From MGBC163016 sp964462135 (GTDB lineage Bacteria > Actinomycetota > Coriobacteriia > Coriobacteriales > Eggerthellaceae), in the NCBI GenBank assembly GCA_964462135.1, contig CAYWWK010000039.1, positions 1 to 12,912 on the forward strand: a stretch of 12,912 bases of DNA, written 5' to 3'. Within the stretch, counting starts at the first letter, position 1, and each line of letters starts with the position of its first letter. Positions 1 to 10,000 of the stretch are shown here, piece by piece. The position numbers and the translations under genes were made by a program. The notes beneath the pieces were generated by a model. It searched no databases and had not been told where the DNA came from. It was given only the letters and a program-made list of their open reading frames with translations.

Positions 1-1
1 T

Positions 2-1018
2 GCCTTCACACGGGAGATGTCAGAGGACTCCTCCTTCTCGCTTCTGAGATCATCTGACACCCCGGCTGCGAACCTCGCTGACATGACCGGTGCCTTCGAG
101 GGAGGGGAGACGGCTGAGATCCTCATGCCGATGCTTGATCTCACAGGTCTTTCCAACGCGCCTTCCGGCATGCCAAGCTATGCCCATGCCTTCAGGAACC
201 TGACGCGCATCGGGTGGGTGACCGAAGCCGCATCGGACGGCTCACGCCCGACCCACGTCTCAGGCCTTCCGGTGTCAGAGGTGCCTTCCGTCGCAAGTGC
301 TGACATTGAGATCACAGGGGGCGGACTCCTCCTTCCCTACAACTGGAACATCTCCACCTCAACGTCGATGGAGGGGATGTTTGAGGGATGCTCGAACCTT
401 GTCACCTTCTCGGTTCCCGGCCTTGCCCAAGGAAACCGTGCCACCTTCGATGGCTTCTTTAAGGACTGCACATCCCTTCACCACGCTTCCCTTCTCACTC
501 CCTTGACAACCGGTGCGCAGGTGTCTTCTGTCACCTCCATGCGCGAGATGTTCGCGGGATGTGAGAACTTGACGGAGGTGAACCTCTCGGGCATCGGCAC
601 GGCATACCTTGACTATGGCGAGAACATCTCGACCTCCTCTGCCGGCATGACGGATATGTTCCGCGGGTGCACAAAGCTCATCTCGGATACCGGTGAGGCG
701 AGCGATGCCCAAGCCTCATCGCGCATCGTCATAGGAGACGACACGACGCTCATCGCAAACGGCTTCTTCGCCCAGGACACAGGAAGAGTCGATGAGACGA
801 GTGATCCCAAGGATGCTCCCATCTTCGACTACGTGCTGGCCGCGAAGGTGTATGTCTTCGGAGGCGTGAGGGAAGCGGCGAACATCGTCATCTGCCCGGG
901 CGCCCGTGAGGGCGTGGGTGCTGAGCCCTGGCCTGTGCACTTCGCTTCCGAGAACGTCTACCTCATGGACTCTTCTGCCCTCTCATTCCAGAACTCGGTC
1001 TGGAATGCACGCCTGTTC
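2..1018 (+). repeat. DUF285/BspA supramodule 1, C-terminal portion only
   Basis: The first 240 residues are DUF285-type leucine-rich-like repeats, with MFEGCSNL, MFAGCENL and MFRGCTKL as the clearest units and FFKDCTSL as a variant. The C-terminal cap follows from base 722: an I-G-D-D start, N-G-F-F, then Y-V-L and V-Y-V-F-G-G near 824-866, closing on Trp (1001-1003) with Phe five residues later. Comparison with supramodules 2-4 shows that the N-cap and roughly the first half of the repeats are missing because the window begins there. The last MF-x-GC Met is at 656, which phases with 2681, 4841 and 6911 in the following modules. Confidence 0.85.
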
Positions 1019-4000
1019 CGAGGTGTGAGAAACGAATCCGGCATCTCGTCAGAAACCCTCGCATCCGGCTTCATAGGCTTGGGCTCCACCGACGCGCCTG
1101 TGACCTTGAACGGCCAGACCTACAATGGGAGGTCCGTCGAATGGGTACTCCAGGGAGAGACGCTTACGATCCGCCCCTATGCGACAAGCGACACCCCTCC
1201 TGTGATGCGTCGCTTCAACCCGGCAGGAGATGCCGCTCCGTGGGCGCCAGGTGGGGAGGCTGAAGGCCAGTTCACCCGGGTCGTCGTCGAGACCGCCGAA
1301 GATGGCACGAAAATCGAGACCTCGGGCGATCTCATGGCGATGTTCTACGGGTGCTCGAAGGCAACCTCCATCGACCTTAGAAACCTCACCATCACGAGCA
1401 AGGTCACGAACACATCCGACATGTTCCGCGGATGCTCAGAGATCAGGCGCGTGGTGACGAGTGCGGATGTCGCGTCAGGCGAGAACATAGACGGCGCGCT
1501 CATCATCCCTACGAGTGCCGACTTCTCTTACGTCAAGGACGCATCCGGCATGTTCGCCGCCTGCTCCAAACTTCAAACCCTTGACCTCACCGGCCTTGAG
1601 AAGCCCTTCGCGGCACGCTCGGAGGCCGACGTGTCAGGGTTTGTGCAGGATTCGTTCACGCAAGATGCTGATGGGAACCCCGCGGCTGAGGGCGTGCTAC
1701 GGCTTTCCGACTTCGCCTGTCGCGAGAAGGCCGACTTCACCGACTTCGCGGGACAGTCGACCGACCCCGCCTCCCCGACGATCGGGCTTAAGCGCGTCGA
1801 GTTTGAAGGCGTGGGGTCTGGGCGCGCGTCTGACTTCACGGCGGCCTTCCGCGCGAACAAGGCCCTTACACACGTCACGACGAGAGGGTTTGCAAGCGGT
1901 GAGGGTGTCATCCTCTCCTATGCGTTTGAGGACTGCGCGCGTGACATCGCGGAAGGAGATGCACTCACCTACACCCTCGAGGACTTCGGCGTGAACGCGA
2001 ATGCGGATTTGAGTCACGCCTTCATGGGCGCGTTTGCAGGAGATGCGGCGAACAAGGAGCGCTTGGCCACCTCCTCGCTTGCCATCACGGCGTCCTCAGG
2101 CGCTGCACGAGGTCCCGTGGCCACGCTTGCGAACCTCTTCGCCCCTGAAGACGATGTGTCAGGGGTGGCGACAGAGGGCGTGGATGTCCGCTGCCACCTC
2201 GCCTCGGTCGACCTTACGGGCATCGTGAGTGTGGCTGGCTCAGCCGAGCGCATCGCCTACGGCATGGATGCCATCACATCTGTCACCCGCGGCGGGGGTG
2301 CGCAGGCAAACACCTTGTGCCTAGGCGATGACTTCAGCTTCGCGGGCGTGACGACGCTGCGCGAGGCGTTCGCCTCGATGCCGGCACTCACGGAGGTTGA
2401 TGTTAAAGGCATCTGCGCGGGCACCTCCTCAACGAAGCTCTCCCTTGAGCGCACCTTCGCCGATGATCCGGCACTGGTGAGCGTGAAACTTCCCGCCTCG
2501 AACTATGCAGGCACGGATGCGGGATACGCGCCTGCGACCGATCCGCGCAAGGTCTCATCGATGATCTCGATGTTTGCGGGGGATACCTCCCTTGCCTCCC
2601 TTGATCTTACCGGTGTGAACACAAGCGAGATCGATGGCGCGACCGATGATGAGAACGTGACCACCACCGGCATGAACGACATGTTTGCGGGATGTGCGCG
2701 CCTGACCAAGCAGTTCGGCGAGGCGCATACGGAAGACGCGGAAGTCTACATCAACATAGGGCCATCCTTCGCGAAGATCTTCAATGGATTCTTCTGGTAC
2801 CGCTCATCGGTCAACACCGACCCCGACTACATCTTGGATGCCGATCTTTTCCTCATAAACGGCACTGACGGCAGCAATGTGGTCTATGCGGGTCCCTCGC
2901 GTGCGGAGAATCTGATGTACCGGCCGGATTATGCGGGCACCTACTATGACGCGACGGTGCACCTTGAGACCGCCAAGGCACGCCGTGGCCTTTGGCTTGA
3001 ACGCCGCTACCTCAACATCTCGATCGAGGAGGGTGAGACCACCATCGATCCGGGATGCGGCGAGCTCATCGACTGGGGACTCATCGGTGAGAAGGGCGCC
3101 TTCACGCGACCTGATGGCATCTCGGTTGCGGCGGATGCCTCAGGAGGATCGGTGGCGTGGTCGCTGCATACACAAGACTCAGACGGCAATGTCCGCCAGA
3201 CCCTCTACATCTTCCCCACCGCGGACGGGTGGGGGCGTATGCGCTCGTTCATTTCAGGGGACTTCGCCCCCTGGACGCGCGTGGCAGGATCTTCCTATTA
3301 CCGCACGATCGAGGAAGTGGAGATACTTCCTGGTGTCAGGGCAGGTGAGTCCATCGAGGCGATGTTCAACGGGTGCGAGGCCGCGCGCACGATAGACTTG
3401 AGAAACCTCCAGATATCATCTGACACCACGAGGATGACCGGGCTCTTCCAGGGATGCTCCGCAATCGAGCGCATCTTCCAGGCAACGGATGTGATCGAGG
3501 TGGAAGAAGACGGTGCCGTCATCTTGAACGCCGCCACACCGACGGTAAGCGACTCTTTGACGTCAGCCTTCTTCGACACGAGCGGTGTGGTGGACGCGAC
3601 CCGCGCCTTCGCGGACATGGCGCGCCTGCATACGGTCGAGCTCACAGGTGGCGTTGCCGAGAGCGGGGAGGCCGATGAGACCCGCGCGCTCTTCTCACGC
3701 GAGAACGTCGTCCTCTCATACATGTTCGAGGGCTCGTTCGCCGAGGCCGCGACCGATGCGACAGACCCCAACAAGGTGACCTTGATCAACGTGGGATCAG
3801 GTGCGGGTGCGAACCTCTCATACCTCTTCTCGGGATCTGCGCTCACGCGTGTGCCGGAGCACTTGACCGACATCCAGCTGGGGTATGTGGGACGCGGGAC
3901 ATCTGCGAACCTCTCGCACATGGCCCACGGCGCCCCGCGCCTTGTGCACGTCTCGCTTGATCATGTGGCAGACGGCAGGAGTGCCGATCTCACCTACGCC

Positions 4001-7000
4001 TTCACCGGGGTCGTCGCCCGTGACGGCGCGATCGATGCGGGTACGGATGTCACCTACCAGCTCACCAACGTGGGATGCGGGGGAGACGCGGCAGGAGATG
4101 GCGCGAACCTCTCATCGATGTTCGAAGGGGCGTTCCTGTCCGCAGAGGTCGACCCTGGACGCAGCCAGGTGCGCTTCGATTTTACGGGCGCAAGTGAGAC
4201 TGACTCACCCTCGCGCCACTCCGTATCGGCGCTCTCCCGCTTCATGTATGCGGGAGATGAGGCTGTTGTCGCAGGCAGGCGCAATCGACTCGGGCGGCTG
4301 GATATCCGCACGATGCCGCCGGTGCTCGGCACCAACACCGCAGACCACCTGTTCGCGGGCATGGGCGAGATTCGCTGCCTCACGAACAATCTGGGTGACA
4401 GTGTCTCGTCGGCAGACACCATAGATGAGGGATACATCGCCCTTCCCGCCACCTGGAACACTTCCGCGGTGACGACGTTCGCCTACATGGCGGCCTGGAT
4501 GGACTCGCTTGCCTTCGTCAATACGCTCGACTTCGTGCGGTCAAGCTCCGGCACCAACATGGACTACGCGTTTGCCGCATGCCCGCGCTTGACGGCGGTC
4601 GTCTTCGATGAGCCGGGTGGGGGACACTTCACCTTCGACTGGGCAAGTGTGGAAGACACCTCGCGCCAGGCGGGTACGCGCACAGGAGGTCGTCCGGCTG
4701 ATGCCCTTCCCGGACGTGCCTCGTCGCTGCGCCATGCCTTCGAGGGATGCGCGCGCCTGCGCTACCTGGATATGTTCGGGCTCGGCACGAGGATGGAAGG
4801 GACCGATGCGTCCTTCGGTGCCGCATCCGAGATGGATGCGATGTTTGCGGGGTGTGAGATGCTGGTGCGCCCGGCAGATGAGAAGGCCGGATACACCGAT
4901 GAGCGCTCGACGAGGCGCACCACAGAAGAGATCGCGACGGGCCAGGGCGCCCCTCCGGCAGGCACTTCCAACATGCGCGACTATGAGCGGAGCGCACGTC
5001 CTGAGGTGGTGCTCGGCCCTGAGACCACGAAGGTACTCTCAGGATTTTTCGGTGCGAAGACATCCGCGAGCGCACCCTATGCCTACATCCTGCGCGCCAA
5101 CGTGGATGTCTACGGTGGCCCGCAGAAGACGACGGATCTCCAGCTCTCACCCCAGGTGGAGGGCGAGACGCCCGAGTACTCATACACGGGATATGTGAAC
5201 CTCGCGAACACGCGCGCTGTGGAGGCGACGGGCGTTTGGACCGGGCAGCGCTACATGAACATGAAGATGCTCGGCGTGGCCTCCGCCACGACCGAAGCCG
5301 GCACGACCGCGCTTGCCACCGGGTATGTGGGACTCGAAGGCAGATACGGCGGGGCTGACCAGGACGGAAGCTCGGTCAAGTGGTCGATCATCAACGAGAC
5401 GGGCTCGGGCACCGAGACCAAGGTCTTGCAGATCTATCCGACGACCGGGGATACCGGCATCATGCGCGCCTTCGGGTCTGACAAGGCAAGCGCCGCTCCC
5501 TGGTCGTCCTTGGGCGAGGCCGGCAGGTACGCGCCTCAGATCAAGCGCGTGGAAGTCGTGGGCACCGTCATCTGCACAGGCTCGCTCACAAGCGCCTTCC
5601 AGGGCCTTGAGGTCGCGGAGAGCATGGATCTCAGAGGACTTGAGATCATCGATCAAGACCCGCTCGTGGAGACGGGGAGCAACGTGAAGAACCCCGCCAT
5701 CCCGGTGAGGTCGATGGCGAACATGCTCTCAGGATGCGCGACGATCACGACAGTCTCGAACACCGATGCGCGCGTGTCTGACGGCGGCAAGCGCACGCCC
5801 GGATGGGGCGAGTGCCTGCTTCCGCCCTCCATGGCCACAAGCGCGCTTGTGAGCGCTGATGGGATGCTCTCCGGGATGCGCACGCTCAGGACCGTGAACC
5901 TTAACGGCCTTGGCAAGGGGGCCTCGATGTCGATGGCGTCCTTTGCAAGTGGGTGTGAGGTCTTGGAAGAGATCACCTTGACCGATGTGGGCACGGGCAG
6001 TGCCTCCTCGATGTCATCAGCGTTTTCGAACCTGCCGCGGCTTACGAGAGTTGCCCTCACCCGTGTGGGCGGAGAGGCACTTGACGCCACAGGCGCGTTT
6101 GCAGGCTGCGCACGCCTGGCAACGGTTGTCACCACCGACTTCGGAGCCGAGAACTCGGTCTATGCGCGCACCTTCGCCGCGGTCGCCACCAATCCTGACT
6201 CATCCCCTGCGTTCACCCTGACCGACACCGCAGTCGCTGCCGGATGCGTGCTCGACTCGATGTTCGAAGGGGCGTTCACCCATGAGAGCGCCGAGTGGGG
6301 ACGGGTGGCCTTCGAGAACACCGCAGCCGTGAAGGCTCCTGTTGAGTCAGCGGCATCGCTGTTCGCTGCGCGCGATCTGGACCATCCCGTGCACTTGAAG
6401 ACGATCGACCTCACCGGCCTTGGCGGGGTCGCACGGACCGGGTCGGGCGCGAACGTGCGCGGAGGCTCGATGGCGTATGCCTTCTTCGGCAATGACAAGG
6501 CCGAGCGCGCCGGGTTCGCCTCGAAGTACGTGACCGAAGGGATCCTCCTTGCCCAGGATGCGCTCTGGGACAATGCGTGCGACTTCTCGTTTGCCTTCGC
6601 CGGATGCACCGCGCTTGCCTCCGTCGACCTTCCCGGCATCGCGCAGTCGCGGGTGGGCGTGGCACTCACGAGCATGTTCGAGGGGTGCACCTCCCTTGAG
6701 AAAGCCTTGCTCTCAGCCTCGATGAACGTCTTCTGCACGACGGATGCGGCTGCGACATCGGTCGCCAACCAGATCGGCTCTGCCACCGACATGAGGTCGA
6801 TGTTCAAGGGATGCGTGAGTCTGACGGAAGCCTCCCTTACCGGGGTCGGCACCTCGCGGGTGCCCGGATCAGTCAACCAGTGGGGCACGGCGGAGTCCGG
6901 CATGAAGGACATGTTCGCCGGCTGCACGCGCATGCTCTATGACCCCGAAAGTCCCGCAGACCGCAGGTTCGAGCAGGCCAAAGCCAACGATGACACCGAT

Positions 7001-10000
7001 GTCTTGGATGAGCTTGAAGAGACCTCCAAGATCACGATAGGCCCAGCATTTACGAAGATCTTGAACGGTTTCTTCGCAAGCAGGACCTTGGCCGATGTGC
7101 GTCCTGACTACCTCATCAAGTCGAACGTGTATGTCTATGGCGGCCCGTATGCGGCAGGGAGATCAGATGACCCAAGCCAGGTCTCCGCACTCATGGAGCG
7201 GCCCAATGTCGGCGGCTACAACTACTTCGGCGAGGTGTCGCTCGTCGACGGCGCCGCCACGGCGCGCAACACCAAGGGCAAAAACGCTGGCCTTGAGCTT
7301 TGGACCTACCGCGGATACTTCTCAACCCCGATGCCGTCGGTGTCGATCACGTTCACGACCGGACGCACGGACACATCAGGCGCGGTCTCGCGCGGCTGGG
7401 CCGATGTGGCGGGGAATACCCTCGCCTCCTCGCCCGAGGCGCAGACGCGCACTCTCAAGAGCGCGAAGTATGACGTGAGAAGCCGCGAGGACGGCGCGAC
7501 CCGGAGATACTGGGCCTACCAGAAGAAGGCCGGCAAGTCGATGAACGAGGAGCAGGTCCTATCAGGGGTGACGATGCCCACGGCCTATGGCTTCACGGCA
7601 GCCAACGCGAAGGGCACGTCCGCCGACACGATCGAGCAGGTGGCCTGGTACTTCGCCGAGTCGGGGTCGTTCACCTACTATGACGAGGGGGGAGACGTCT
7701 CGTATGCCTACACCTGGGCTGCGGGGGACTCGGTGGACAATTTGAAGCTCTCCGTGAATGGCGGGCGCCCCGGAAATGTGCGCCTGTTCGATGCGAACGT
7801 CTTCGGGCCCTTGCCGCTCATGAAAAATGGCCGCCCCGTCACCATCACCGGCGAGGACGGCAAGGAGGTGCAGCAGTATGCGGCAGCGCCTTCCTTCACG
7901 CTTTTCTGCAAGCAGGCGGAGATCTCATACGATGTGATCTTCCGCGACCCCACGACCGGGCGCGCCTACAACTGGTCGACGGGTTCCTGGCCTCAAGGCG
8001 CCACCTCCACGCCGAATGCGGGATCGTCTGCCACGCAACGCCGTCACTACGCCTTGAACTTCGCAAGCCAGGAGGGCGGGCGCACAAGCTGGCTTGCGCT
8101 TCCTGATCCGACGAACCTGAACACCAACGCTGATGGCGCTGCCACCAACTCCGTCAAGGTGAACTGGATGCAGGAGAGAAGTGGCTTCCACCAAAACCAG
8201 GAGTTCTTGGGCTGGACCACGACGGAAGTCGCACGCGTCACCGATGACTGGACCGATGAGTCCTACCTCTCACCCGGCATGATCGTCGGTGCCGCTGAGT
8301 ACGGAAGTGATGTGGTATCAGTCACGGGAGGGGCGATGTCGGGATATGCCTCGACACCGGCCGTGCTCTACGCGCAGTGGGCGGACAAGCCCACCGTCAC
8401 CTTCCGCGTGAACAATTCCGACGCCTGGCGGGCCTATCGTGCCAAAGACGGTGCCGCTGCCACCCCGAAACCTGGACTCACGCTCGTCGGCGAGGGCACC
8501 GAGTGGGCCTACTATGTGAAGGGCGCTGCCACAAACGCCCAGGGGAACATAACCGGAGGCGAGGTCGCCACGCTTCCCGAAAACGAGCTGGCAGACGGTG
8601 TGGCACACCTCTCTCAGACGGCCCGCACCGTGCGTGAGGCGACCCCTGGTGCCAAGGCCGGGTGGGGACGGCTTTCCCGCTTCGAGGTCGATGTGCCGAA
8701 CGCCTATGTCGAGGGCACGCAATCAGACACCTCCTGGCGAACGGATGCGGCAGCGACGATCGCACCTGAGGGGTTGCTCAAGCAAAACCGCACCTGGGAC
8801 GTGAAGAAGACGACCACCCTCTACCGCGTGATAGGTCCTGCGATGTATCTGTTGAACTTCGCTCCGGGCTTCTCAGGCGATGAGAACGCAACGCCTGCTC
8901 AGGTGCGTGACACCGATGCGGGATACACGCTTCCTGAAGGCGGGCGCACCTTCTCCTACAAGGGATACTCCTTCAAGGAGTGGTCAGGCAAATGGGCACG
9001 CGACACAGAAGGGGTGGAAGTCACCTGGCGGGATGCTGAGGGGAATATCCAGTATGACTGGCAGGGTGCGGCTCGCGCCGGTGAGGCCTTCACCTTCCAT
9101 GACATGGCGCACTTGAATCAGCGCGCCATCGAGGCGCTCTTCCCGGCCGCGGCCGAAGGCGACAACACCAAGCCTTCAAACACCATCACGGCCGCATGGG
9201 ACCTCATCACCTACAAGGCGACGTTCAACTTGAACGGGGGCGCGGTCGCAGGCTCGGCTGCGAAGGTCATCGAGGCCACCTACACCGTGACGACCCAACC
9301 CATCTTCCCGACTCCCACCCGCGCCGGATACACGCTTCGCGCCTGGACGAACGCGGTTGAGATGACAGGAGGCGTCTGGCGTCTTCCCATCGGCACCACC
9401 GGAAACGTTACCTTAGACGCCCAGTGGTCCCCGAATGTCAACCGCATCACCTATGACTTTGACTGCACCGACTGGGGCTGGGAGGGCGGCATTGCAGGAC
9501 CTGACTCCTACCTCACCGGAAAAGCTGTGGTGATCCCGCGCGTCACGCGCCCCGGATACAGGTTCTTAGGCTGGGTCGGCCTTGGCGGCATCGCGCCTGC
9601 AACCCCTGATCCCAATCTCACGATCCCGGCAGATACCTGGGGCAACAAGTCGTACAAGGCCCGCTGGCAGGAGGTGGAATACACCATCACCTACTTGAAA
9701 GACGGCGGCGACTGGAGGACAGAAGACCTGCCCAATATCGTGGACCGCTACTACATAACCTCGCCCGAGATCTCCATCCCCGATCCTGTGCGTCCGGGGT
9801 ATGACTTCGAGGGCTGGACGGGTTCGATCTTAGGGTCCGATCCCGTGAAGGCACCTGATGCCAAGATTCCCGCGCGCTCCATGGGGAATGTCACCATCAC
9901 GGCGAAGTGGCGCATGAATACCCCATCGATCACCTGGGAGCTCGGAGGAGGACAAATGGTGGGATTCGAGCGACCGACGAGCTACTCGGTCGACTCAGGA

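Noticed and set aside
17..19. ATG at 17 as the true start of the gene
   Set aside because: The frame is open to the left edge, no spaced ribosome binding site precedes it, no signal peptide follows, and the sequence there is the interior of a repeat module.
3298..3921. 207-residue open frame on the minus strand
   Set aside because: Shadow of the DUF285 coding frame, with Ser/Val/Lys-rich low-information translation and no recognisable domain.
6160..6933. 257-residue open frame on the minus strand
   Set aside because: It lies wholly inside the giant gene. Its translation has no domain pattern and is explained by GC-rich third positions, and it has no plausible ribosome binding site context.
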